The notes under the pieces were generated by a model. That model did no database searches and was not told the DNA's origin. It saw nothing but the letters and a program-made list of their open reading frames with translations. A program made the translations under genes and the position numbers. Below, one piece after another: positions 1 to 11,500 of a DNA stretch of 64,000 bases. Location of the stretch: assembly GCA_020747015.1 (NCBI GenBank), contig JAGTJM010000094.1:28190-92189 (forward strand), written 5' to 3'. Source of the stretch: Pyrenochaeta sp. MPI-SDFR-AT-0127 (lineage: Eukaryota > Ascomycota > Dothideomycetes > Pleosporales > Cucurbitariaceae). Position 1 is the stretch's first letter, and every line of letters begins with the position of its first letter.

Positions 1-245
1 ATGAACATGACGCATATGCGTCCGTTACCGGGCTCGTGGAGATGTGCGTGTGTTTCTACCCCAGAGCCGGTCAGGTCCATGTACCAGAACGTTCGCTCGT
101 CAATGATGCCGAATTGCTGCCCGCCTTTAGGCGAGATGTTGATATGCCCAGATCCAGATAGGGGCGCTGTGCCGACCCATAGCATTTTCTGCTCCAGCAT
201 CCATGGGCGTAGCGAGTCGGGTATAGTTTCGTAGAAGACACCCAT
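1..245 (-). CDS. Pyridoxamine 5'-phosphate oxidase-family protein, N-terminal part only
   Basis: The reverse strand reads open from an ATG at 245 to the window edge, giving 81 codons. The protein begins MGVFYETIPDSLRPW, followed by WVGTAPLSGSGHINISPKGG, then FGIIDERTFWYMDLTGSG and HLHEPGNGRICVMF. This is the start of the split-barrel flavin-binding fold of the PNPOx-like family (PF01243 type), where the I-S-P-K-G stretch and the E..FWYMD..GSG stretch are typical of fungal members. Such proteins are presumed FMN or F420-like redox enzymes, and most fungal ones have no proven substrate. Known members have roughly 100 or more further residues, so the gene is cut by the window and is not a pseudogene on the evidence seen. 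No intron is visible. The family call is firm; the function is not. Confidence 0.8.
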   Translation of the reverse strand, partial: MGVFYETIPDSLRPWMLEQKMLWVGTAPLSGSGHINISPKGGQQFGIIDERTFWYMDLTGSGVETHAHLHEPGNGRICVMF

Positions 246-1913
246 CCTGATGGCGGGGATGCAGTGCGAACGGTGGGTGCAACCAAGTAGATGCCGAGTT
301 CGAGAGTCGAAGGATATATTCTCTTCCAACACACAGTCAAACGGTAGGATATAACAAGCTCAGCGACCTTGCATCCAAAGTTGAAGTACCGTGCTATGAT
401 TCACACTTTCAATCTGTATGTCCACCGCGATTACCAATGTCCGCGGCCGGTATCGGAGGCGTGACAAGACGTCGATCAAAAGCCACAGAAACCGAGCAAA
501 TACGTTACTCTGCCACGTGGATCTCGAATATCTTTTGTCTTCCCAAGTGGTGAGTGCAATGTGTACATGTTTGGCTCTTTTCCGACGGTCTGGTGATCGT
601 TAGCGCAGCGGGGTTTGAGCAGTAGGAGGAGCGGTTCGGGAAGGTGCCGAGGATGTGGTGTTGGGGCGTGTGATTGGCTGGTTTGTAGCGCGACTTGCCG
701 ATAATATGCGGATAGTGGGTCTTGGTGTAAAAGAGCAGAGATAGTAGCAGATGTGTAGTGTGTGAGAAGACAGCTCGATAAAATTGCTGTTTGATAGAGG
801 GCAAGTCGATAGTCACGTGGTGCAGCACTTTGGGACTCGAAAAAACTAACTCTGTAGTTGCAGTTACAATTGGTTTCTCTCGGACCTTTTCTTCCTTGTA
901 CATCATTCCCATATAGGACGGTTTGTGTCAACTATGGTATATCAGTTTTAAGCATGACTGCGAGGAACTACTGCGCACCAATCTAATTAAGGGTACAGGT
1001 ATTGCTCCCCCAGGAAGCATTTCAGCCGAAGATAGGAACGTGCACGCTGACTAGCTAAAAGACAAGCACCTCTTAGTCGCAGGAGGAGCCAAGCAATTCT
1101 TGTAGACAGGACTATTACATGTTAAATACTGAAACAATATAGGAAGCTATATCTATAGCTCGGTAATGCACGAAATTCGCTATCGTTTCGGAGAGACGAT
1201 CAAGTAGTGTCTGAAACGTAGGTTCGTCGAAGGCTTCGTGCAGAACTCCCCTCAGTCGTGAAGTTCAGCGCAGCTTCTTTGAGCCTGACAACTCTTCGTA
1301 CGGGGTGATAGAGTCAACACACAAAAGACCCGAAGCTTCACCTGTTTCTGTACGATAATCCACCATCTCTGATATGTACTACGTGATTGTCCATGAAGTC
1401 TCCTCCTACTCTGCTAAAACTGAATGCCAACGGCTAGTATCCTTTGTATCACCACATATTGTACCTCCGTAGCGCTATACCTAGAAGGCACACAATAATT
1501 TCCTCGTAGCCGCTCGTGAATGCCAGATAATTGTCCGAGTGTCCCAACGCACTTATATCGCTTACGTTAAGAGTTTTCATCACCGGTGGTGCTGGGGCCA
1601 TGCTATCAGAGCCCATAGATACATGTCGCAAGAAATTGTATTTGGCTTCCTTTCCTTGCGAAGGATTTGACACGTGATTTGATAGGGTTGAGGCCATTCT
1701 AACGTTTGTTTGAAGTTGATTTCACGTTAGATTCATCGTCCTTGCTCTTCAGGTAAATTATAGGTGTATCAAGTCCCCACGAAGGTGGTACAGACACGGA
1801 AATGCAGCTACAAGCCTCTGCCAGCCGTCCACGGAAGAGTGGTGACCGAGGACTTCTGAGGCGGGAAGATTTGTTTTAGGACCAGAGGGTGTAGGACTGG
1901 GATAGACATGTGA
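246..1913. other. Intergenic, no supported gene
   Basis: This stretch separates the oxidase-like gene from the CFEM gene. Overlapping reverse-strand open frames at 476-931 have neither coding-like composition nor a recognisable family. An 82-codon ATG-started reverse frame at 1449-1697 has no signal peptide or motif, and I treat it as chance. The 246-930 part probably holds the promoter and 5' leader of the truncated gene. Confidence 0.6.
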
Positions 1914-2764
1914 TTAAATAAGTATATTGCTTTCTCTCCTACTTGTAGAGTCGCTGGTTCCTCTCTTTTTCTCCGTATGTCGCCTTCGTAGGTATATGCC
2001 CACATCAATTGTAATGAACAAACATATCAATGGTACCACAATCTGTATGACGTCTGACTTGCTTAACCCAGACTTGGAGCCTCCTCCAGATTGAGGGGTG
2101 CCTTGAGACGAGATAGATGATGCGGGTTCGGAGGAGCGATTCGAATTTGAGCGACTTGGGGCAAGATTGGTGCTCGGCGACTGACTTTGGCTAGGAGGCT
2201 CGACCACACCTGACCACGCCGTCAGATCCAGGGCTGAAATTGTGCGGTGTAGATGACGAAAGCAATGCCAGCCAACATGAAGTAGGCACTGGAAGTTAGA
2301 AGCTTCGTACCTGGAGCTGATGAAGACACAACGACAGTTGGTGCGGACGTGAATAGAGTGACCGTGACGGGTCCAGCTGGTCTCGGGACCGATGCAGCAG
2401 TAGGAGTAACGAGCACGGTAGCCGGTCCCGAAAATTTGCAGTACCTATCGTAGACAGAGACGCCAATGGCATAGTCCTGGCCATCCGTACAGGTTTTGAA
2501 ATATGTTTGAACACAAGATTCGAGGTAAGACGAGACGTATGGTCGAACGTTGTCTTTGCAGAGGCAAGCATCTGAATCTGCGCAGCCAACAGCTCTCCAG
2601 AGATTGTCGCCCCCGGACCCGCTAACGCACTCTCGAACACAATTTCGCTGATTTTGCACGTCGCGGTCGTTGCCGATAGTGACTTCCTGCGCCGACAAAT
2701 AGGAGGCGAATAGTGTTGTGACAAGAAGTATCAGAACATTAAGTGACCTAGACAGCCGCCACAT
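1914..2764 (-). CDS. CFEM-like cysteine-rich single-pass membrane protein
   Basis: Model: exons 2764..2311 and 2209..1914, with an intron at 2310..2210 (GTACGA donor, CTGAC branch, CAG acceptor), 249 aa. Order of parts: a signal peptide at about residues 1-25 (LNVLILLVTTLFASYLSA), then an eight-cysteine module with spacing NCVREC, GC, DACLC, ESC, KTC and RYC, which is the CFEM pattern. A Ser/Thr/Pro-rich stalk follows, then one transmembrane helix (VIQIVVPLICLFITIDVGIY), then a short basic tail (RRRHTEKKRG). CFEM proteins are fungal surface proteins involved in haem/iron capture, adhesion or host contact. The helix and basic tail argue for a plasma-membrane type I topology rather than a GPI anchor. 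I chose the ATG at 2764 because the signal peptide follows directly. Without splicing, the first frame runs into the intron and loses the membrane anchor. CFEM assignment rests on Cys spacing only. Confidence 0.75.
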
Positions 2765-2956
2765 TCTGTGCAAAAATTAGGTTGGATGTATGAATACGCA
2801 TTTATCCCAGTCCATACATCAACACTGTCCACTGGCCATTGGACCTCTGCACTTCATCAGACATGCTGCTCACGGGCCGAGCCCAAAACCGGGTGGGCAG
2901 ACTATAGGTCAACCCGAATTACGACCTGGATGTAATTTTCCCATCTATGAGGGATG

Positions 2957-5758
2957 CTAATGAAGAGTAAATATCTGTAGCGGAGGGTTTCCTTCCATGG
3001 CTTCGCCACTCATGTAATCAGGGACGTATGCTTCGCCGACGACGAGGAAATGCTCGTCAACAGGGTGCAATATAATTGGCACGGGACATCCCAGGACTGC
3101 ACAGAGTAAATCACCTTCCGTGGCTTCATTTGGACACAGGCCCAAGTTGTAGCCGTCCAGGGAGCCCGGGCCAGAATCTTTCAAGTAACAGAGCCTCCTG
3201 CCCACACAGAATTGGTATGTAGTGCGCAAAAACTGCTTTTCGCGCTCGGAGAGCGCCGAGTCAACGGGCCCAGGCAAAACCGATGTTAATTCCCAGCGGG
3301 CCCAATCGGCTTCAGTCACCAGCCAAGTGTCAGGTTTGTCCGGATTTAGCATCGAGTAAAACTTTCTTAGCCATATGTCGGGTCCACCTCTACGACTTGG
3401 GCGGGAATAATCTACTATTGACTGTCGCCAGCCTAGAAACAACGTCATTATGTCTTTCAGCCTCATCTGTACCATCTCAAACCGTTTGCCACAGTGCTCA
3501 AGCGAGGATATACCGAGCCCAGTTACGTCCAAGCAGGTACCGTCACTTGAAAATTCAAATTTCGCTCTTGCATTTTCTGATATTTTGGAAAGTGGGTTTG
3601 TGCGGGCCAAGGAGATAGCGGTCCTCCTATGCACGTTCCAATCCGGGACCCAGGAAGGGAGGAAGGGCTGCCGCGCCCTGTAAGTCTTGGTAACTGCGTG
3701 TGTCCCCGCTTCTGTCACCAGACAAAGAACGCCCAGCCTTCCCGTCTCCTCAATGATCGCCTTGGTAGCTCCACGGTAGACCTCGCTGGTGGACTTGCTG
3801 TAGTCTACTTTCAGGCCGAGGTGAGTACTGTTTTTGAGAGAGGAGATTCCTAGCAACGCGTAAATTCTGTCTTTCGGATCTGAGCACTCGGATGACCAAT
3901 GTGCTCTTAGGAGTTCCTCCAAAGGCATGCATGTCGAAGTAGGCTCTCTCCAGGATGATTGACCGCCGCCACCCGACAATTGGTTCACTATTCGGAGATA
4001 TCGCGGCGTGGCAGGGTGTTGTTCTTGAACTAGTATTAGAATAGCTTGGAGAATGATGTCATATACTTTTCCCAGAATCTCGTAGCCAACCGTCAATGAA
4101 CCGCAATGCACTACCAGATCTTTGGCACACATCACCTCCTGGACTATCCAAAGACGATTCCAATATGATCGATCTAGAAGTAGCTCCCTTATGCCGTTAA
4201 GAATTGCAGTGAGGTTACTTGGGGCCGCCCTAAGAACGTCGGCGGCATGTTCTTTTGGGGACGAGTGCACTTCTAGTGCTTTAAGAAATTCTACTCCTGC
4301 TTTGGTATCTTCGGCTTCTTCACCAAGCCACACAATTACCCGTTTCGCATTGGAATATATATCTCTCATCAGTTGCACTTGCTTACTTCGCTCCTCTGGA
4401 TCTTCCTGGTTGATGCAGATCGCGTCGATCCAGATCAGTCTATCTTCGGTGGATGAGCGAAGTTGCATCATTGCGCCTTGAAGGCTTGGCGTTATATTAA
4501 TACAGTGACCATTCAGGGCCAATTTAGCCACACTCTGGTCTCTTCCCCACACATAAGACAGAGCCTCGTACGATGGCAGTGCATCTAGTGAAGTTCTTAG
4601 GAGAGTCGCCTCGAGGGGATCGCTGCGACTCCCTTTCGTAATGTAGGCTATCCGGATCTGGCGGGAATCGAGACTCAAGGGCCGATACACTATGTTTGAG
4701 ACATCTGAAACTTTGCACTCCCGGTTTGGAAACTCTCGCATTAAAGTATCCAAGTGCGAACTCAGATCGATGATCATTGGGTCATCTGCAGGAAGACGTC
4801 TCTTCTGCTTCTCGAGAATTTGCTCCGTTGTTTCTATCGCGTCTTTCCACATTCGCCTTTGGATATATGTAGGAACCAAACCCAGTAATGCGTCAAGAGT
4901 CTGCTCGTGGTCCTCTCCGTATGTTTTCTTGGCAGTGTTAAGTATGAGGAGCTGGATTGTGAGGTTATCAGTTTGGCCCTTGAGTTCTGAGTAGGCATAT
5001 GCTAGCTGTCGAGCTATGCTCATAGTCATGGGATGACTATCGCCCATGGTCCGCCGCCGAAGGCTAAGAACGGGTTCCAGCAACAAGACTGCGTCTTTCC
5101 ATCTTTTTTGGCCGAAGTAGACACCCGATAGATTTACCCTGGACCTCACGGTATCTGGGTCGTCGTACGGAAGAGTTTCCTCGCGAATTCGCAGAATTTC
5201 TAAGAGAAGCTCCTCGGCCTTAGTAGGATCACCCCCGGATGCATATACGGAGGCTAGATTGGACATGCCTCTGAGTCTTGCTGGGTCGGAACGCGCAAGG
5301 CTTCCTTTGCACATGTCGACGACGTATTGACCAAGCTGTACTGCCTCTGGGAACTGACCCAAATTTTGGAGGTGGGCAACTTTACTAGCGAGGCTGGCGA
5401 GTGTGTCTGGGTGGTTTGCTCCCTGTGTCTCGATTCTCAGTGCAATGGCGGTATCAAGGAGATCTCCACCGCCCTGTTGTTCCTTCGCGTTGAATCGAAG
5501 CGAGCTGAGGGTGTCCATTGATCTAATGGTCCGCTTGTCTGCGAAGCCATGAAGGGCCACTAACACAAGCAACCGTTGACTTTCGAGAGTCTCAGCTTCT
5601 TTAAAGCGACCTTCTTTGTAGAGCACTTGGGTTCGTTGATACTTGATGTCTAGATCATGCTTCAGCGACGGAGAGTCCTTGTCGATTCGCGCTCGATCAA
5701 CCTGTTTCTTGAGCTCTTCAAGCGTTGCCTCCACGTCGTCGAGCGAAATGAAATCCAT
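2957..5758 (-). CDS. HET-domain protein with N-terminal tetratricopeptide repeats
   Basis: Single exon, 933 aa from the ATG at 5758; the frame stays open 22 codons upstream but with no ATG. Residues about 40-330 are TPR-like helical repeats of the kinesin-light-chain type, with recurring A..LY..GR..EAE and HPDTL..... motifs roughly every 42 residues. The HET domain (PF06985) spans about residues 360-550, with the three hallmark blocks YEALSYVWG, RLIWIDAICINQ.....RS.QV..M..IY and YWNRLWIVQEV. HET domains are distant TIR-fold modules that trigger heterokaryon-incompatibility cell death in filamentous ascomycetes. A TPR array at the N-terminus is the likely sensor. The C-terminal 350 residues have no motif I recognise. 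It stands alone, convergent with nothing, but lies on the same strand as the NLR genes at 20-26 kb. The HET call is secure; partner and trigger are unknown. Confidence 0.92.
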   Translation of the reverse strand: MDFISLDDVEATLEELKKQVDRARIDKDSPSLKHDLDIKYQRTQVLYKEGRFKEAETLESQRLLVLVALHGFADKRTIRSMDTLSSLRFNAKEQQGGGDLLDTAIALRIETQGANHPDTLASLASKVAHLQNLGQFPEAVQLGQYVVDMCKGSLARSDPARLRGMSNLASVYASGGDPTKAEELLLEILRIREETLPYDDPDTVRSRVNLSGVYFGQKRWKDAVLLLEPVLSLRRRTMGDSHPMTMSIARQLAYAYSELKGQTDNLTIQLLILNTAKKTYGEDHEQTLDALLGLVPTYIQRRMWKDAIETTEQILEKQKRRLPADDPMIIDLSSHLDTLMREFPNRECKVSDVSNIVYRPLSLDSRQIRIAYITKGSRSDPLEATLLRTSLDALPSYEALSYVWGRDQSVAKLALNGHCINITPSLQGAMMQLRSSTEDRLIWIDAICINQEDPEERSKQVQLMRDIYSNAKRVIVWLGEEAEDTKAGVEFLKALEVHSSPKEHAADVLRAAPSNLTAILNGIRELLLDRSYWNRLWIVQEVMCAKDLVVHCGSLTVGYEILGKVYDIILQAILILVQEQHPATPRYLRIVNQLSGGGGQSSWREPTSTCMPLEELLRAHWSSECSDPKDRIYALLGISSLKNSTHLGLKVDYSKSTSEVYRGATKAIIEETGRLGVLCLVTEAGTHAVTKTYRARQPFLPSWVPDWNVHRRTAISLARTNPLSKISENARAKFEFSSDGTCLDVTGLGISSLEHCGKRFEMVQMRLKDIMTLFLGWRQSIVDYSRPSRRGGPDIWLRKFYSMLNPDKPDTWLVTEADWARWELTSVLPGPVDSALSEREKQFLRTTYQFCVGRRLCYLKDSGPGSLDGYNLGLCPNEATEGDLLCAVLGCPVPIILHPVDEHFLVVGEAYVPDYMSGEAMEGNPPLQIFTLH

Positions 5759-7101
5759 TCTAGAATTGGACGACTTTGACCAGATCCATCGAGTTGCTGG
5801 ATATTCAAGCAGCGTAACGTTCACTTTCGATCATCTGGAAATTGTATCGCTATTCATGTTCGCAGGCCAATTTTATGCGATAAAGTAAATGATCACGCAA
5901 AATTGAAACACTAAGATTTCGTCGCCTGAGCAGTCCACACAAGGCATCCAGCAAAGTGTCAAGTAAGCTCTGGGACTGACCACGGGATCATTAATTTGCG
6001 TAGAACCGGCCATGTGTGAGGCTGCTGACAATGCTAACCAAAAGCTTCTTAGAGCCGACCGGTGAGGCAGACAAACAATGCCGCTTGAGGCGAAGCGTAC
6101 ATTTTCACGATCAAGCGATGCACATTTGGACTAGTGTCGGACGTAGCTCTCCCTTCTAACATCCAGGCCAATCCGACATTTCTCCGTTCTTTGCGTCGAA
6201 AGGAATAAATTGACTTACAGGGGTCCCGCAAAAGCGGCTGCTAGCAGGGGTAACGGGTTCTCGATGCAAATCGACTGTTTCCCATGCACATCATGCCTGC
6301 GCAGAGGCCGTATAGCAGTCCGCTCACACTTCCCCTTGTAACTGTAAAGAGATCATGGTCCGAGTCCTAAGTCTCAGTGCAAGGCCATACTAACTGTGCG
6401 CTTAGATTTGCTGTTGGACATCATCTCGCGGCTAAAAACAACGTACTCGCATGACCGCCAAACGCAAGGATCAGCTGCCGCCTTAGCGGTGAGGCATTCT
6501 TAGTGGATTCGAGTACAGAAAGATGCCTCGCAGGGGTGACTGAGCTAGGGTAAGAAAAGTGAAGAGCTCTGGGTACCAAATCAGCCCTACGGTGGACATG
6601 GCTATTTATTAACAGATCTCATAAAAGCATGCAAGATAAGTGGCGATCTCAGGCCTGACATAAGTGACGTCGATGTGGCTTCAAGGATAGGCACGCTAGA
6701 AGATCGGTAGTACGGCTTCTTTGCTACAGAATTAGACTCGGTTACGTGAGGGTTAGAGCGAACAGGACTTCGATAGAAAAAAAAGCGGTACGCTCAATAT
6801 ATTGAGCTATGTTACGACGCTAAAATGACTCCTTGGCTTGAAGCCAATCCCGAAATCTTAACTTCCCTATTCACATGGGGATCCATACACATCGCGTGTC
6901 ATGCGCAATCCTGTCTGCCCTACAAAACGACATGTCCATCGGGTAATGTGCCGTTCACGCCATTTGCTCGGAAAAAGTGAAATGTTGAAAGAGGCTTCCG
7001 ACATGGCGTCTCCGCTTGGTGGCGTTCTTCGAGGCGTGCTTAGCGGTGGCGGACCGTGTGCTGGCGGGTCAAAAGCGATGGTTTCAACGGGTTCAACACT
7101 A
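5759..7101. other. Intergenic, no supported gene
   Basis: This is the region upstream of the HET gene and downstream of the chitin deacetylase. Both strands carry frequent stops and no motif. A 60-codon reverse frame at 6049-6231 is not convincing. The 3' end of the chitin deacetylase is at 7102. Confidence 0.6.
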
Positions 7102-8534
7102 TCAGAAAATGTATGCGAAAGTGGCCGAAACTGTCAACCCGAACGCGATGAGAGATATCGTTCCATCACGGGACATTCGTGGGCTTGCGGAGCCAGTTTT
7201 GCTCGCGACAGCTGAGGGGCTGGCTGATGTTGAGCTGCCTCCTCCGGACGACGAAGCTGTTGTGTTGTCGCCAGCGAACTACAAAATCAATGTTAGAACA
7301 TTCGCGCAACGTGATATGGAATGCTGAGAGATCATGATGTAACAGAGAATTGTGCGCTTACCAGTGAGGTGGTACCAGGCCCAACACCGGCACCATCAGC
7401 AGTCCGGTACCAGTTGGCCTGAGGATCACCCAGGCACTCGCCAACGGTGACAGCCTTATAGCCAAGCTTCGTGACAGTCTCAAGCATGAACTCAGTCAAG
7501 TTGTTGGCAGTCTGCTCAATGATATCATGCGTAATAGCAAGCCATTTGTCGTTTGTAGATGTCGCGCCATCCTTGGTGATGTTACCCTTGAACCAGTCCT
7601 TCGCCTTTTGAATGTTCTCAGCAGTGTGCTGGTTGTAATCATCTGTGTCCACATTAAAATTTGTGACATGATAACCTAGGTCTGCCATATCTTGCTCGCA
7701 GCCGGATTGGGCGGTGCAGCTGGAGTAAGGCGGGCGCATATAAGTTGGGATCTTTCCGACTATGTTTCGGATGGCCATCTCGTTCAACCACATTTGATTC
7801 TTTCGGTCCACAGAAGATATATCCTTGCTTAGGTCCAAATGGGTCCAAGTGTGGGAGGCAATCTGGTGGCCTTCCTTGTCCATGCGCTTGATGACGCTCA
7901 CGTACTCGTCAGTGATGTCGATCTGGCCCTTGTTGATATTGTTACCGGTGATGAAAAAAGTTGCCTTTGCATTGTAGCTTTTGAAAAGATCGAGAATGTG
8001 GCTAGTAAACTTCTTTTGTGGGCCATCATCATAGGTGAGCGCGACAGTTCCAGGAGTGACACATCGAAAGATACCAGTACCGCCATATGCGAGTGAGCCT
8101 AATTTGTCACGAGGAACGGACGAAGTGTTGGTACCACTGGGAGGCCTGTTCTCCGGGCAGCCAGGGCCGTAGTGGAACTTGCATCCAGGGGAATAACAGA
8201 AAGCATCGGTTGTACCACAGACTGCCAATCATCAGCTCGTTAAATCTTCAATTGGAACTCTGAAAACCATACAGCCAGATCGAGAGCAACATAGGCCAGG
8301 GCCACATGAGCCAACTCCAGGCCCACATTCCGGTTTGTCTTCGCGTGCCTCTACGGTAGGCTTGATGTGCGCATCACCAACCTCAGCAAATCGAGCTCCA
8401 AGGCTGCTCAGCAAGTTCCTGGCTTTCAAATCCGCCACATCTAGTCCAAGAATCTGGGGGACGCCTGAGCCATGAGCGCTTGCGAGCGGAGCAACAGTCG
8501 CAATGGTAGCAACAACAACTGTCGAAAAGTACAT
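7102..8534 (-). CDS. Chitin deacetylase (CBM18 + NodB deacetylase), GPI-anchor signal
   Basis: Model: exons 8534..8273, 8221..7362 and 7278..7102, with introns 8272..8222 (GTATGG...CAG) and 7361..7279 (GTAAGC, CTAAC branch, TAG), 432 aa. A signal peptide covers residues 1-20. A chitin-binding CBM18 module (ECGPGVGSCGPGLCCSRSGFCG) at about 70-110 is restored only by splicing the first intron. The polysaccharide deacetylase (NodB) domain at about 135-345 has TYDDGP (Asp152/153), HTWTH (zinc His211/His215), RPPYS and the catalytic ITHD (His319). The third exon supplies a Ser/Gly-rich stretch and a hydrophobic C-terminus (ISLIAFGLTVSATFAYIF), which suggests GPI anchoring at the plasma membrane or wall. 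The enzyme converts chitin N-acetylglucosamine to glucosamine and releases acetate. In plant-associated fungi it remodels or masks wall chitin. Without the third exon the protein would end in a non-homologous SAQFSVTS tail. Confidence 0.92.
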
Positions 8535-11500
8535 GTTGTACGGGGAACGTCGAGGTTCGTATTAATGAAACAAAAAGTTTGGTTAGAACTGGGATTATAA
8601 GAATAGATAGCGAGTGGACAGTGAGTCGACAACGACTACACAGTGCGATAACCGTTCAAGGTGGCCAACGCAGATTGTTCGCAAAGATGGTCGTGGGATA
8701 GAAGTCCAAGAAAGAGAAAGGAAAGGAGAAAGTATACCGGGCTGACAGGAGCCTTAATTCTCGAACGAAGCGAAGGATTTTGATTGTCGTAGGGAGCGAA
8801 GGATTGTCAATGCTTCAGGCCCGCCGCCGGTGAACCTATAAACGGTAAGTGCTGTGCTGCAGAATGCTGGGCATTGCACTTTTAGAAGTTTCATAGCGTG
8901 GCGCCCAGCTTCGCCTCGCTACTCGGGGTATGCAATTGGCAGATGTTTGTCTTGGACAGCGGCACGGGTATCCACATTACGCAGGAACCAACACACCACA
9001 CCACATCCCACCAACCATGAGCTCCCTGCCGCATGCGTCACGGCATTTCAACGCCACCGCTCCGATGCATGACAAGCGACAGGAAGAAGCTAAATTAAAA
9101 CGAGAGCAGGTGCGATAATGCAAAACCACAGCCTCTTTCGCAGACATCCTTTTTTGATACCTGCGCCGTTAGAGAGCGAAGAAAGGGTTTCATCAATCCA
9201 CCACGCTAACGTTGCGAGATGCACATCTTCATAAGGAGAAGTTCTTGGCCCACGTTTCTTTTGTGCTTGGTTCAGTATCGATCAGCGTGTGTGGAGATGC
9301 TTGCAACCCAGTTTGGAGCGCCTCTCCATGGTATCGGGATGTGTGATGTGTCAAAACAGCAGTGCCAAGGGGTCTTGGAGTGGCGACCTTGACATTCGAC
9401 AAGGTTCTGGTCACCAAACACCCAGTTTCGATCCTAAGCATGGAACAGTCGGCAAAGTCCAGGGGCTGTGGTGCGAGGAACCGCTTGTGTACTGGCTCGA
9501 TGCACACACTTCTAGGAGGCGTTGGGGTCACCGTCCCTGCTTGTGGAAAACGCCTACTACACCAAGCTTCTCGGATGGGATTTAGCATGCGCATGGGTCT
9601 TCATGCTTTGTCAATCTTCCTGACATCCTGACAGCCTGTCTTGGCTGTCTCTGACATTGTTGATACTTAGCATAGGGACTGTATCCTGAAGCAATGGTGC
9701 GCAAGCCAGAGGATTTCATCGTACGAAATCTACGAGTTTCATGACCCTCTGATTCTGCTGATGTAGCGCCAAGCTCGACCGTGATTCTATTATGAATCCT
9801 CATGCAAAACGTACTCAACAGTGGTGTTCTCAACCAGAGGCATGTGCAGCCATTGGCTCTGTCGGGAGCGTTCCGAAAACCGCGCAACGATCTCAACAAT
9901 ATTTTCGTCCCTCCGACAAACATGTCATGGAAGACTTCCGCCCAGGTTTGACGCAATTTAAGCTCCGAGGTCGACTTCAGCTGCAATGCAGGTCGGCGGC
10001 ATAAATATCTCCTTATGCTCAAAGCGGCGTCCTTGTGCACAAACCGCGTGCGAACACATGGCCATCGCGAGCTGCGGCGTTACGACGATTGCGTGTCGGC
10101 GGAGCTAGCGAAAAGCCAGAGCCGTGTCCGTGGAACTCGGACTCGAATCGGCAGATCGGTACCATCCATTCCAAGCATGGCTGATGAAACTAGCCCAAAC
10201 CTGGGGTACCAAAAAGAATGGACCACGGCTTTTCCAACTTGAAGTCGGTCGAGTCACGCAGGAAAACTTGGACAACTGCAGTGAATGAGCCAAGGATGAT
10301 GCGGACAGTAGCTTCGAGGGGTATGACGATGTGACAATGATCAACGCTGTGGCAGGTTGGATCACAGCTGAGCGCCTCAAGGAACGCTGGCCAACAACAC
10401 GTGTTATAAAATACCACACGTATCATTGCAACCATAGATGTTTCAGGCGCGCATATTGACATTGCGGTGGCGAGATAGGCAGAAAATTAATAATTGTTCA
10501 ACTTTCTGCTTCACAGATCACAAATCTCGATCGCCTTATATGTTTCGCGTAATGTTTTCGCGTCCTTGCCCCTGCCAAGGGCTGGAAACAGACTTTGTAG
10601 TAGGGGTCTTTTCTCTGCTTCGCCTGATTATAGGAGCTGCGCAATATTCCCGTCACACTTCTTATGGTATCAACTCATCACGAGTTGTTATATTTCCGAT
10701 TGGTGCATACACGCCAAGCATTGCACGCGATTATCGCTGACAGCAGCTCAACAACTGAGAGGGAAACGTGGGCAAGATGTGATGCATTCTCCCATTGTAC
10801 TTCCTTGATACCTCTTCGACATGGCTCCCACCTTGTTGTTTTCTCATAATGTGTGACCGATATGCCCCATCTTCTTAAAAGAAAAGTGGTGATCTTGATC
10901 AGAAGCCAATGCTTCCTGTGGACATCGGTGGCACTGTGCAACCTGCCGAAAATAGCAACATGTAACCCAAGATGATCTCTCAAAGGTTGGTCTGATATTC
11001 TTCCGCCGACCAGACATCTTCCACAATGCGAAGCCATGGATTCAATCTTTCGTCTGGACACGATTTCGATACCCGACTGAGAGATTGCTTTTCCTTTTAT
11101 CACAGACATCGGTATTCCTAGCCCAAGAAACCTGTCGTTATACAAGAACTTCTCAAATCTATCTTGCTTGTTCGTGCCAGACTACATAAGTACAGGTAAG
11201 GTCCCCGCCAGATGTTAGTCATTGAAAGAGCAAATGAGAAGAATCGAAGGTAATTATCAATGGGGCTTTGTTTCAAACTCGGCCGATGAAATTTCAGACG
11301 AGATTGATACGTTTCAATTTTAGGTAGATCCACAAGATCCGGCCCTTCTGAAAGCGAGAAGTCATAGCCGGGCCGACGATCTCATCAAGCATTTTGGGGC
11401 GCGTTCAGGATATCGAAAGTGGAGCTACAGAGACATGGCGTTCTATGTGATTCTGTCTTGCATGAATTGGTGTCATGTTAATTCAATGCTTCCAGTGCTG

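Noticed and set aside
476..931. Two reverse frames of 135 and 151 codons
   Set aside because: Overlapping frames with His/Ser/Thr-rich, low-information composition; probably the leader and promoter of the truncated oxidase-like gene.
7016..7327. 103-codon + strand open frame with coding-like composition
   Set aside because: It is the antisense shadow of the third exon of the chitin deacetylase, which has a proper intron and a GPI-type tail; the + frame has no ATG.
9229..10740. Cluster of overlapping 90-150-codon frames on both strands
   Set aside because: They are mutually antisense, have no family features and no coherent splicing; best explained as chance open frames.
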